DNA from: Rubrobacter sp. | GTDB lineage: Bacteria > Actinomycetota > Rubrobacteria > Rubrobacterales > Rubrobacteraceae | Direction: 5' to 3' | DNA: 16,079 nt | NCBI GenBank assembly: GCA_016781725.1 | Contig: JADDPU010000157.1 | Span: forward strand, 1 to 16,079 | Shown here: positions 1 to 7,091 of the stretch, in pieces | How the letters are laid out: each line of letters begins with the position of its first letter | Position numbering within the stretch: position 1 is the first letter of the stretch | Notes under the pieces: generated by a model | What the model saw: only the letters and a program-made list of their open reading frames with translations | Told to the model about the DNA's origin: nothing | Databases searched by the model: none | Position numbers and translations under genes: made by a program

Positions 1-141
1 CCGGATCGCGAGGAGCGCCGCGGCGCGGTAGGCGGCGCCCGTATTGAGGTTGACGACGCCGAGGCGCCCGGCCACGGCCCGCGCGACCGAGCTCTTCCCG
101 CTCCCGGCGGGTCCGTCTATGGTTACGAGAAATCCTGCCAT
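1..141 (-). CDS. cmk: Cytidylate kinase, N-terminal part (cut by window edge)
   Basis: This is the first 47 codons of a (d)CMP kinase, which makes CDP/dCDP from CMP/dCMP and ATP in the cytoplasm. It starts with ATG at 141, 34 nt after the aroA stop. The frame opens MAGFLVTIDGPAGSGKSSVA, a P-loop (GPAGSGKSS) in the place and style typical of Cmk, followed by NLNTGAAYRAAALLAIR, which matches the CMP-binding segment usually read as LDTGAMYR. The Asp of that DTG is Asn here and the Met is Ala, both uncommon. The remainder lies left of the window. aroA-cmk adjacency is common in Gram-positive bacteria and supports the call. Another P-loop nucleoside monophosphate kinase is the main alternative, but the NTGAAYR segment argues for Cmk. 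Confidence 0.88.
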   Translation of the reverse strand, partial: MAGFLVTIDGPAGSGKSSVARAVAGRLGVVNLNTGAAYRAAALLAIR

Positions 142-175
142 CGACCCCGCAAGTATAGCCGAAAGAGCACCCGCT

Positions 176-1504
176 TTACCGCAGGGACTCGAGCCGATTA
201 AAGTAGTCTGGGAAGGTCTTGGTGACGCATCCCGGGTCCCGGATTCGGATGCCGGGCGCCACCAGCCCGGTCACGGCGAAGGCCATAGCCATCCGGTGGT
301 CGCCGTAGGTCTCCACGGTCGCGGCCCCCACCCGACCGGGCGTGACGCGCAACCAGTCGCGCCCTTCTTCTACAGTAACCCCGAGCCGGCCCAGCTCGGT
401 CGCCACGGCCGAGAGCCGGTCCGTCTCCTGATGGCGCGTGTGACCTACGTTCTTGATGACCGTCGGTGTTTCGGCGAAGGGCGCTATGGCGGCGAGCGTG
501 ATCATGGTGTCGGAGAAGGCGTTCATGTCCACCTCGACCCCCCGCAACCGCCCGGGCCCCTCTACCTCTACGGAGTCGGGGGTCAGCTCTACCCTGCAAC
601 CCATCTCGCGGAGCACCCCGGCGAAGCGCAGATCACCCTGCGTAGACCTTACGCCAAGACCCGGTATCTTTACCCTACCACCGGTCACCGCCGCCGCCGC
701 CATAAAGTACGAAGCCCCCGAGGCGTCAGGCTCAACCGCGTACTCCCTTGCGCGATACACCTCAGGCCCGACCGCGAACCACCCCTCCCCCACCTCCACC
801 TCGACCCCGAACGCCCGCATCACCGCCACCGTGATGCCGACGTAGGGCCACTCCTCCCTCCCTTCGACCTCGAGCACCACCGGCTCCCCGGCGTAAGGTG
901 CCGCCATCAGCAGCCCGCTCACGAACTGGCTGCTCTTTGCCCCCGCCACCCGCGTCCTCCCACCCCGGAGGCCGCCGCCAGCCACGATCAAGGGGAACCG
1001 CCCCTCCTCCTCCCCGTACCTCACCCCGGCCCCGAGCGCCCGCATCGCGTCCACGAGATCCCCTACCGGCCGCTCCCGCATCCTCGGCACCCCGTCAACC
1101 GTGTATGACCCCGCCCCGAGCGCCAGCGCCGGCGGCAGAAAACGCGCCACCGTCCCAGCGTTCCCGACGAAGAGCTCAACGTCCTTTCTTGGTATTATGC
1201 CTTTTTGTCCGGTGATGCGGGCTTCGGTGGTCTTTGGGTTGAGGTGGACCTCGAAGCCGAGGCGCACGAGGGCGGCGAGGAGCCAGTAGGAGTCGTCGCT
1301 GATGAGTGGGTTTTGTATTTTGGAGGTGCCGTCGGCGAGGGCGGCGAGTAGGAGGGCCCGGTTTGTTACGCTTTTCGAGCCGGGGACCTGTACCGTGGCG
1401 TTGGGTGGCCGGTCGAGAGGCTTTATTTCGAGCTGTCCGGGGAAGGCGCCGCGGACGTCCTCAACTGAGAAGTCTACTTCGGGTACGCCGCCAACGGGCC
1501 TCAT
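176..1504 (-). CDS. aroA: 3-phosphoshikimate 1-carboxyvinyltransferase (EPSP synthase)
   Basis: The enzyme transfers the enolpyruvyl group of PEP to shikimate-3-phosphate, the sixth shikimate-pathway step and the target of glyphosate. The frame is 442 residues, about the usual length after a 24-residue N-terminal extension. Visible motifs are VPGSKSVTNR (40-49, phosphate-binding Lys44), GNAGTVARFL (114-123), RMRERP (141-146), DASGAS (260-265), SDTMITLA with the catalytic Asp332, HQETDRL (358-364, Glu360 and Arg363), YGDHRMAM (400-407) and a C-terminal KTFPDYF. Two positions differ from the E. coli type: the Pro101 equivalent is Phe122 and the Lys340 equivalent is Gln359. The ATG at 1504 shares ATGA with the stop of the upstream pseudouridine synthase gene, so translation is probably coupled. 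The stop is TAA at 176-178. Confidence 0.95.
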   Translation of the reverse strand: MRPVGGVPEVDFSVEDVRGAFPGQLEIKPLDRPPNATVQVPGSKSVTNRALLLAALADGTSKIQNPLISDDSYWLLAALVRLGFEVHLNPKTTEARITGQKGIIPRKDVELFVGNAGTVARFLPPALALGAGSYTVDGVPRMRERPVGDLVDAMRALGAGVRYGEEEGRFPLIVAGGGLRGGRTRVAGAKSSQFVSGLLMAAPYAGEPVVLEVEGREEWPYVGITVAVMRAFGVEVEVGEGWFAVGPEVYRAREYAVEPDASGASYFMAAAAVTGGRVKIPGLGVRSTQGDLRFAGVLREMGCRVELTPDSVEVEGPGRLRGVEVDMNAFSDTMITLAAIAPFAETPTVIKNVGHTRHQETDRLSAVATELGRLGVTVEEGRDWLRVTPGRVGAATVETYGDHRMAMAFAVTGLVAPGIRIRDPGCVTKTFPDYFNRLESLR

Positions 1505-2202
1505 CGCCTCAGGGCCTCGAGCTCTTCTTGGCTGAGGGGACGGTGGTCCCCCTCAGGGAGGTCGCCGAGGATCACGGGGCCGACGCGCACGCGGCGGAGC
1601 GAGAGCAGGCGCAGCCCTACCGCGGCGCAAGCCCGACGTATTATGCGGTTACGGCCCTCGTGGATGGTGAGGTTGAGGGTCGTGGTTTTCGGGGTGCGCT
1701 GGAGGTTGGTGAGCTTCGGGGGGCGCATGGGGCCGTCGTCGAGGGTTGGGCCGGCGGCGAGGGCTTCGAGGGCGGGGTCGGGGGCCGGGTTTTGCAGGGT
1801 GAGGGTGTACTCCTTCTCGATCTCGGAGGAGGGGTGGGTGATGCGGTGGGCGAGTGGGCCGTCGTTGGTGAGGATGAGCAGGCCCGTAGTGTCGGCGTCG
1901 AGGCGGCCGGCGGGCACGAGGCCGGGGACGTCGTCGGGCATCAGGTCGGCTACGGTCTTGCGGCCCCTGTCGTCGCCGAGGGAGGTGAGGTAGCCTGCAG
2001 GCTTGTTCAGGGCCAGGTAGACGAGGCTCCGGGGCAGGGTAGCGGGGCGGCCGTCGAGGAGAATGCGGTCTTGGGGCGTTACGTTAGTGCCGAGGGTGGC
2101 GGTCCTGCCGTTCACGGTGATGCGCCCGGCGAGGATCAGGGTCTCCGCCTTGCGGCGCGAGGGGGCGGCGCCGGCGCGGGCGAGGAAGGCTTGCAGGCGC
2201 AC
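1501..2202 (-). CDS. rluB: RsuA/RluB-family ribosomal RNA pseudouridine synthase
   Basis: It is predicted to isomerise a uridine in rRNA (family members act on 16S U516 or 23S U2605) to pseudouridine. The 233-residue protein has an N-terminal S4 RNA-binding domain (about 1-48; MRLQAFLARAGAAPSRRKAE) and a catalytic domain with GRLDADTTGLLILTNDG (99-115), where Asp102 is the expected catalytic aspartate. IEKEY and EGRNRIIRRACAAVG follow, matching the usual EGRNRQVRRM segment. The start is GTG at 2202, overlapping the scpB TAG stop by one base (TAGTG). The stop TGA overlaps the aroA ATG. The scpA-scpB-rluB order is typical of Gram-positive bacteria and favours RluB over RsuA, but the target base cannot be decided from sequence. 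Confidence 0.9.
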   Translation of the reverse strand: MRLQAFLARAGAAPSRRKAETLILAGRITVNGRTATLGTNVTPQDRILLDGRPATLPRSLVYLALNKPAGYLTSLGDDRGRKTVADLMPDDVPGLVPAGRLDADTTGLLILTNDGPLAHRITHPSSEIEKEYTLTLQNPAPDPALEALAAGPTLDDGPMRPPKLTNLQRTPKTTTLNLTIHEGRNRIIRRACAAVGLRLLSLRRVRVGPVILGDLPEGDHRPLSQEELEALRR

Positions 2203-2822
2203 TAGTAGGGCGACCCTTCGTAGGAGGGCCCTTCGGCGGGGGGCGGCTCGCCGGAGCCGGTAGTGGTAAGGAGGCGGTCGCGCACGCGGGCGAGCTCCTC
2301 GGGGGAGACCAGCTCTTCGAGGGCCGGGAAGTCCGCGGTCGAGGAGGCGCCGGTGGCGGCGAGGAACTCGTCGGTGACGGCGAGGAGGGCCGGGGAGCCG
2401 GGGGCCTCGCGGTCGGCGCCGACCTCGGCGAGGAGGCCGCGCTCTATCAGGTTGCGCACTACCGCATCTGAGTTCACGCCCCGCACCCTGGAGATACCGG
2501 CGCGGGTCAGGGGGCCGAGGTAGAGGACGCAGGCGAGTGCCTCGTGGGCGGCGCCGGAGAGCGGGGCCGGGCGCGCCTCCTCGCGGAAACGCTCCACGGC
2601 CGCAGAGCAGGAAGGGTTCGTCGAGAGCAGGTAGCCGCCAGCCACCTCCCGCAGCACTATCCCCGAGGTTCTCGGGGAGTAGCGCTCCAAAAGCGTTACC
2701 AGGGCTGCGCTCGTCTGGTCTTCCGAGAGGCCTGTTGCGGAGCGGAGGTCGGCGTTGCCGATAGGGCGGGGGCTGACCAGCAGGACGGCCTCGATCAGCT
2801 GTTCCGGGCGCGGTTCGCTCAC
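2202..2822 (-). CDS. scpB: Segregation and condensation protein B
   Basis: ScpB is the dimeric winged-helix (kite) subunit that binds the kleisin ScpA and with SMC forms the bacterial condensin. The 206-residue protein has the expected opening EQLIEAVLLVSPRPIGNADL, a GGYLLST segment and the second winged-helix stretch LSGAAHEALACVLYLGPLTRAGISRVRGVNSDAVVRNLIERGLL, which corresponds to the usual LS.AALE.LAIIAY.QP.TR.EI..IRGV....V...L...GLI pattern. Length fits the family, with an acidic and Pro/Gly-rich tail. The start is GTG at 2822, forming GTGA with the scpA stop. SMC itself is not in the window. Confidence 0.93.
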   Translation of the reverse strand: MSEPRPEQLIEAVLLVSPRPIGNADLRSATGLSEDQTSAALVTLLERYSPRTSGIVLREVAGGYLLSTNPSCSAAVERFREEARPAPLSGAAHEALACVLYLGPLTRAGISRVRGVNSDAVVRNLIERGLLAEVGADREAPGSPALLAVTDEFLAATGASSTADFPALEELVSPEELARVRDRLLTTTGSGEPPPAEGPSYEGSPY

Positions 2823-3538
2823 CGGGAGGGCGCCAGGGTGAGCGGACCCAAGGGCTCGGGCTGGGAGATCGTCACGTGGCCCTCCTGGGCGAGCGAGAGC
2901 GCGGCGGCGAAGGCGACTGCCCTGTTCATGCGGTCCATGCCGCGGGTGAGGTCCTCGTAGGAGACGGGGCCGCGGGCGAGGGCGCGGCGGATCAGGTACG
3001 CCAGCTCCTGGAGGGTGACCGTGATCGGGCCTAGATGGTCGACGGGAGGCTCCAGGAGGCGGGAGAACGCCCTGCGCGCGGCGAGGGAGAGGGCATCGGG
3101 CCTGACGCGCTGGCGGCCGCGCCGCGCAGGGAGGGTGTGGGCCGAAGGGTGGTGGCCCGCGTTCGCGGCGAACCTCTCGCGCAGGTGCTCAGCCCCCCGC
3201 CGGACCTTGAGGTACCCGCTGAGGCGCTCGGCGAGCTCCTCGGGCGAGAGGGGTTCGTCCTCGACGCCTTCGGCCTCTACGGCCGGGAAGAGCGTGCGGC
3301 TCTTCAGCAGGACGAGGGCGGCCGCGGAGCCGGCGAAGTCCGTGTCGCGCTCCAGGGAGTCGGCGGATGCGGGATCCCTGGAGGAGAGGTAGAGATCCAC
3401 CAGCTCGCGCAAGGGCACCTCGAAGATCTCCAGCTCCTCCTTGAGGATCAGGGCGAGCAGCCACTCGTAGGGGCCCGAGTACACGTCGAGCTCCACTGTG
3501 AAGCCCGAGAGCGCGCGGCCCTGTGGCCCGAGGGTCAC
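2819..3538 (-). CDS. scpA: Segregation and condensation protein A (kleisin)
   Basis: ScpA is the kleisin that bridges the SMC heads and binds ScpB. The open frame extends up to 3850, but its first 104 codons only shadow the dehydrogenase gene and are Arg/Pro-rich. GTG at 3538 makes a GTGA overlap with that gene's stop and places the family N-terminus correctly (FTVELDVYSGPYEWLLALILKEELEIFEVPL). The resulting 239 residues are normal for ScpA. The helical KSRTLFP segment and the C-terminal winged-helix part (VSYEDLTRGMDRMNRAVAFAAALSLAQEGHVTISQPEPLGPLTL) are visible. The middle is rich in Arg and Pro, as expected for the linker. It is probably translated by coupling to the upstream gene and in turn coupled to scpB. 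Confidence 0.93.
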   Translation of the reverse strand: MTLGPQGRALSGFTVELDVYSGPYEWLLALILKEELEIFEVPLRELVDLYLSSRDPASADSLERDTDFAGSAAALVLLKSRTLFPAVEAEGVEDEPLSPEELAERLSGYLKVRRGAEHLRERFAANAGHHPSAHTLPARRGRQRVRPDALSLAARRAFSRLLEPPVDHLGPITVTLQELAYLIRRALARGPVSYEDLTRGMDRMNRAVAFAAALSLAQEGHVTISQPEPLGPLTLAPSR

Positions 3539-4668
3539 CTGGCCTCCGAGTGGAGCGGCAGGATCGAGGAGAGCCGGTTGTGGTCGGTCCCCGTCGCCCG
3601 GGCGAGGACGGGGTCGACTACGCGCCCCTCTGCGAGGGCCACGCCGCGGGCCAGGCCCTCGTCGGCGCGCAGCGCGTCGGAGAGCCCGACCCCGGCCAGC
3701 TGGCGCACGTAGGGCAGGAGGGCGTTCGAGAGAGCTCTCGTCGCGGTGACGGGGACCGAGGCCGGCACGTTCTTCACGCAGTAGTGGGTTACGCCGTATT
3801 CGACGAAGGTGGGTTCGGCGAGGGTAGTCGGCCTCGAGGTCTCGACGCACCCGCCGTAGTCCACGTCGACGTCCACGATCACGCTTCCGTCCTTCATCCC
3901 GGAGACGGTCTGTCGGTCAACGAGGGCCGGGGTGCGGGCGCCGACGACGTTGACCGCGCCGATGAGCAGGTCGCAGCGCAAGACGGCGTCCCTGATCCCC
4001 AGGTTGCTCGCCGCCAGCGTCGTGACGCCGGGGAGGCGCGCGTCTTGCAGGCGCCGCAAACGGTCGAGATCCTGGTCTATGACGACGACCCCGGCCCCGA
4101 GGCCGCTCGCCAGCCGCGCAGCACCCGACCCCACGATGCCGCAGCCCAGGATCACGACGCGGCCCGGCCTCACCCCCGTCGCTCCGCCGAGCAGGATGCC
4201 GCGCCCCCCGAACGGGCGTTGAAGGTAGTGGGCGCCGATCTGGGGCGTGAGCCGGCCCGCGATCTCGCTCATGGGCGTGAGCACGGGTAGCCTGCCGCGC
4301 CGGTCGCGGATGGTCTCCATCGCGAAGGCTACGCACCGGGAGTCGAGCAGGGCGTCCATAAGTCCTGGGTTTATCGGGAGGGAGAGGAAGGCGAGCAGGA
4401 CCAGACCCTCCCTCAGGTACCCGTACTCCTCCTCGACGGGCCCGTACACCTTGACCACTATCTCGGAGTCTTCGTAGACGCGCCTCGCCTGCGCGACCAC
4501 TTGCGCCCCCGCCTCCTCGTAGCGCGCATCGGCGATGCTCGACGCCTCCCCGGCCCCGGACTCGACCAGCACCCTGTGGCCCGCCCGGGAGAGCTCGTGT
4601 ACGGCGTGGGGGGCCAGCGCCACCCGGGTCTCGCCCGGCGCCCTCTCTTTGGGCACCCCGATCCTCAT
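3535..4668 (-). CDS. Alanine dehydrogenase / PNT-family NAD-dependent dehydrogenase, atypical active site
   Basis: The 377-residue protein aligns end to end with L-alanine dehydrogenase, recalled here from the M. tuberculosis and B. subtilis sequences: MRIGVPKE start, substrate-binding Arg15, TPMSEIAGRL (131-140), Rossmann motif GCGIVG (175-180) with Asp198 ending beta-2 (NAD preference), DVDVDYGGCVETSRP with Asp270, and HYCVKNVPASVP with Asn300. However, the catalytic Lys75 of the KVKEP motif is Tyr (KVYGP, 73-77) and catalytic His96 is Ser (FLSLP). Normal reductive amination of pyruvate is therefore doubtful, and the substrate may differ (other family members include carboxyethylornithine synthase and transhydrogenase alpha). 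The ATG at 4668 has GGGG six bases upstream; a TTG at 4680 is possible but adds MGRS before the conserved start. The stop overlaps scpA (GTGA). Confidence 0.85.
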   Translation of the reverse strand: MRIGVPKERAPGETRVALAPHAVHELSRAGHRVLVESGAGEASSIADARYEEAGAQVVAQARRVYEDSEIVVKVYGPVEEEYGYLREGLVLLAFLSLPINPGLMDALLDSRCVAFAMETIRDRRGRLPVLTPMSEIAGRLTPQIGAHYLQRPFGGRGILLGGATGVRPGRVVILGCGIVGSGAARLASGLGAGVVVIDQDLDRLRRLQDARLPGVTTLAASNLGIRDAVLRCDLLIGAVNVVGARTPALVDRQTVSGMKDGSVIVDVDVDYGGCVETSRPTTLAEPTFVEYGVTHYCVKNVPASVPVTATRALSNALLPYVRQLAGVGLSDALRADEGLARGVALAEGRVVDPVLARATGTDHNRLSSILPLHSEAR

Positions 4669-4680
4669 GCTCCGCCCCAA

Positions 4681-4726
4681 AGAAGACGATGAGCGTCCGA
4701 GACCGGCGCCTCGGGCACGGTCTTCT
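4681..4726 (-). promoter_or_regulatory. Nested inverted repeats in the leader of the dehydrogenase gene
   Basis: In the 151-nt gap before the dehydrogenase gene, AGAAGAC (4681-4687) pairs with GTCTTCT (4720-4726), and inside this CCGAG (4697-4701) pairs with CTCGG (4710-4714). The structure ends about 12 nt before the ATG, so a folded RNA would sit next to the ribosome binding site. There is no run of T after it on the minus strand, so it does not look like a terminator. I see no convincing -35/-10 in this gap. A regulatory role is inference. Confidence 0.3.
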
Positions 4727-4784
4727 CGCGCGCGTAAAGGGGTCCCATACCCGCGAAGGTTACCCCGAAACGGCCTGCCGATCC

Positions 4785-4802
4785 AGGAGGAGGAGGAGGA
4801 GG
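4785..4802. repeat. AGG trinucleotide tract, six copies
   Basis: Six uninterrupted AGG units lie in the gap between the unrecognised gene and the dehydrogenase gene, 17 nt beyond the former's stop. On the transcribed strand this reads as a CCT tract. It is not coding in the chosen annotation and could vary in copy number by slippage; no function is apparent. Confidence 0.6.
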
Positions 4803-4819
4803 CGTCGGCTGCTCGGGGA

Positions 4820-5368
4820 TCAGGACATCTCCCACGAGGGATGGGTTTCGAGAAAGCGCGCCAACTGGTGCGCCTGCGCCCCGCCGAAACCCACGGCGAC
4901 CGCCGCCGGGTCGGGCACCGGTGTCCAGGAGCGGCCGAACCGGACCGGGAAACCGGCCCTCCAGAGGTCCAGGGCGAGCGTTTGCACGATTCTGGACGGG
5001 GTGGCTTTGGGAGGCGTGACGCGGAGCACCCGCGTCTCCATGAGCGCGTCCGAGAGCGCGGCCGCGACGGTCAGGGATCGCAGGACCGTCTCCAGAGCCA
5101 GCCCGAGGTCGCGCTCGGTAAGGGCCCTTATCTCGCCGAGGATCTCGCGCCGGGCCTCCTCCTCGCCGGGCCCGTCGCTCTCCACTACCGAGCAGCGCAC
5201 CGTCCGCGGCAAGGCGGGTAGCGTGGGGGTCGGCGGCGCGCTCTCGCCCCGATCCCAGAGCAGCGTTGCCCCGAACCCTGCCACGCCGGCGGTGCGGGTG
5301 GCCACCGTGCCAGCCGGCTCGCTGGTAGGGAGGATCCGGGCCCTCGCCATGCGGGCGAGGCCAGCCAC
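4820..5368 (-). CDS. Unrecognised protein following pyrG
   Basis: I do not recognise this 182-residue protein. It starts with GTG at 5368, 13 nt after the pyrG stop, with GAGG about 7 nt upstream; the ATG at 5350 has no ribosome binding site. There is no clear signal peptide or membrane helix. The N-terminal third is rich in Ala, Thr and Gly (RILPTSEPAGTVATRTAGVA, then GFGATLLWDRGE). A helical, acidic middle (EEEARREILGEIRALTERDL) leads to LETVLRSLTVAAALSDALME. The C-terminal part (RIVQTLALDLWRAGFPVRFG, SWTPVPDPAAVAVGFGG, then AHQLARFLETHP) looks like alternating helix and strand. Codon use is like the neighbours and the frame is uninterrupted, so it is probably a real gene co-transcribed with pyrG. 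Mycobacteria have the outer-membrane protein MctB beside pyrG, but I see no similarity to it. Confidence 0.7.
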   Translation of the reverse strand: MAGLARMARARILPTSEPAGTVATRTAGVAGFGATLLWDRGESAPPTPTLPALPRTVRCSVVESDGPGEEEARREILGEIRALTERDLGLALETVLRSLTVAAALSDALMETRVLRVTPPKATPSRIVQTLALDLWRAGFPVRFGRSWTPVPDPAAVAVGFGGAQAHQLARFLETHPSWEMS

Positions 5369-5381
5369 TACTCGGCCTCGC

Positions 5382-7037
5382 TCAGCCCGCCGCCGCCCGC
5401 TCCTCGGGCCGGAGGGCCTCCGCCGCCGCCTCGCCGTCCTCGGAGGTCTTGCGGGCGCTCGCGCCGACGAAGCCGTAGAAGAGCGGGTGCGGCCTCAAGG
5501 GGCGGCTCTTGAACTCCGGGTGGAACTGGCTCCCGATATAGAAGGGGTGGTCGGTGATCTCGGCGATCTCGACCAGCCGCCCGTCGGGGGAGGTGCCGGA
5601 GAAGACCATCCCGGCGTCGATGAGCGCCTCGCGGTAGGCGTTGTTCACCTCGTAGCGGTGGCGGTGGCGCTCGTGGACGAGGTCAGACCCGTAGAGCTCG
5701 GCGGCGAGGGTTCCCGGGACGATCTCGCAGGGCCAGCGCCCGAGGCGCATGGTGCCGCCCATGTCCACGCCTACCTGGTCTGGCATGATGTCTATGACCG
5801 GGTGGGGCGTATCCTCGAACTCGGTAGAGTTCGCCATCTCGAGGCCAGCCACGTTGCGGGCGAACTCGATCACCGCTATCTGCATCCCGAGGCACAGCCC
5901 GAGGTAGGGCGTGCCGGTCTCCCTGGCGTAGCGCGCCGCCTCGATCTTGCCCTCGGCGCCCCTGTGCCCGAAGCCTGGCAGAACGAGCACCCCGTCCACG
6001 CCGGAGAGGCGCGCCCGCGTGGCTTCCCGGTCCACGAGCTGCTCCGAGTCCACCCAGTCGAGCTCCACCTTCACCCCGTGGGCGCCGCCGGCGTGCTCTA
6101 AAGCCTCGACCACGGAGAGGTAGGCGTCCTGGAGCTTGATGTACTTCCCGATGATGGCGATCCTCACGGTGCGCTCCGCCTCCAGCATGCCAGAGACGAG
6201 CTCGCGCCACCCCTTGAGGTCGGCCGGCGGCGCGGAGAGCCCGAGCTTATCCAGCACCAGATCATCCAAACCCTCGTCGTGCAGGTTAAGGGGGATGGCG
6301 TAGAGGTTCGGGGCGTCCTCGGCCGGGATGACCGAGTCGAGCTCCGTATCGGCGAAGAGCGCGATCTTCTTCTTTATATCCTCGCTTATGGGCCTGTCGG
6401 CCCGGCAGATCAAGACGTCGGGAGAGATGCCGATCTCGCGCAGCCGCTGGGCCGAGTGCTGGGTCGGCTTGGTCTTCAGCTCGCCCGCGGCCTCGATAAA
6501 GGGTACGTAGGAGACGTGGACGTAGAGCACGTTCTTGCGCCCGACGTCGTTGCGGAACTGTCTTATGGCCTCGAGAAACGGCAGGCTCTCGATGTCGCCG
6601 ACAGTGCCCCCGATCTCGGTGATCACGACGTCCTTGTCCTTGCCCAACCGCCCTATTCTGTTCTTGATCTCGTTGGTTATGTGGGGGATGACCTGCACGG
6701 TAGCCCCTAGGTAGTCCCCCCGCCGCTCGCGGGTTATGACCTCCCAGTACACGCTCCCCGTCGTCACGTTGGAGAGGCGCCCGAGGTTCTCGTCCAGGAA
6801 ACGCTCGTAGTGGCCGAGGTCGAGGTCCGTCTCGGCCCCATCCTCGGTGACGAAGACCTCGCCGTGCTGGTAGGGGTTCATGGTGCCGGGATCGACGTTG
6901 ATATAGGGGTCGAACTTCTGGAGCACCACCCTGTACCCGCGGCTCTTGAGCAACATCCCGAGCGCCGCGGCACTCGTGCCCTTCCCTATCGATGAGACGA
7001 CACCACCCGTCACAAAGATGTACTTGGTCTCACTCAT
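5382..7037 (-). CDS. pyrG: CTP synthase
   Basis: The enzyme makes CTP from UTP, ATP and glutamine, the last step of de novo pyrimidine nucleotide synthesis. The 551-residue protein carries the amidoligase domain (about 1-270; VTGGVVSSIGKG P-loop at 9-20, KFDPYINVDPGTMNPYQHGE, EDGAETDLDLGHYERF, EIGGTVGDIES) and a C-terminal class I glutaminase domain with nucleophile Cys382 in LGLCLGMQ and His506/Glu508 in SQFHPEF. The oxyanion-loop sequence is LVLPGFGHRG (351-360) where nearly all relatives have VPGGFGxRG, so the usual PGG is LPG. A 20-residue acidic and Ala-rich tail ends the protein. The ATG at 7037 is preceded by GGGGGGTG as ribosome binding site. Promoter candidates lie in the 284-nt gap upstream. 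Confidence 0.97.
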   Translation of the reverse strand: MSETKYIFVTGGVVSSIGKGTSAAALGMLLKSRGYRVVLQKFDPYINVDPGTMNPYQHGEVFVTEDGAETDLDLGHYERFLDENLGRLSNVTTGSVYWEVITRERRGDYLGATVQVIPHITNEIKNRIGRLGKDKDVVITEIGGTVGDIESLPFLEAIRQFRNDVGRKNVLYVHVSYVPFIEAAGELKTKPTQHSAQRLREIGISPDVLICRADRPISEDIKKKIALFADTELDSVIPAEDAPNLYAIPLNLHDEGLDDLVLDKLGLSAPPADLKGWRELVSGMLEAERTVRIAIIGKYIKLQDAYLSVVEALEHAGGAHGVKVELDWVDSEQLVDREATRARLSGVDGVLVLPGFGHRGAEGKIEAARYARETGTPYLGLCLGMQIAVIEFARNVAGLEMANSTEFEDTPHPVIDIMPDQVGVDMGGTMRLGRWPCEIVPGTLAAELYGSDLVHERHRHRYEVNNAYREALIDAGMVFSGTSPDGRLVEIAEITDHPFYIGSQFHPEFKSRPLRPHPLFYGFVGASARKTSEDGEAAAEALRPEERAAAG

Positions 7038-7091
7038 CTTTGGAACACCCCCCAGAAAAATAGGTCCGACGTGACGTTTGTGCCTCCTGCG

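Noticed and set aside
44..1108. 354-codon open frame on the plus strand
   Set aside because: It is antisense to aroA and the start of cmk, and is rich in His, Arg and Pro with no recognisable domain.
3539..3850. Upstream extension of scpA
   Set aside because: The extra 104 codons only shadow the dehydrogenase gene; GTG at 3538 with the GTGA overlap matches the family N-terminus.
4689..6101. 470-codon open frame on the plus strand
   Set aside because: It runs antisense through pyrG and the orphan gene, is Arg/Pro/Val-Gly biased, has no family character, and is expected from GC-rich coding on the other strand.
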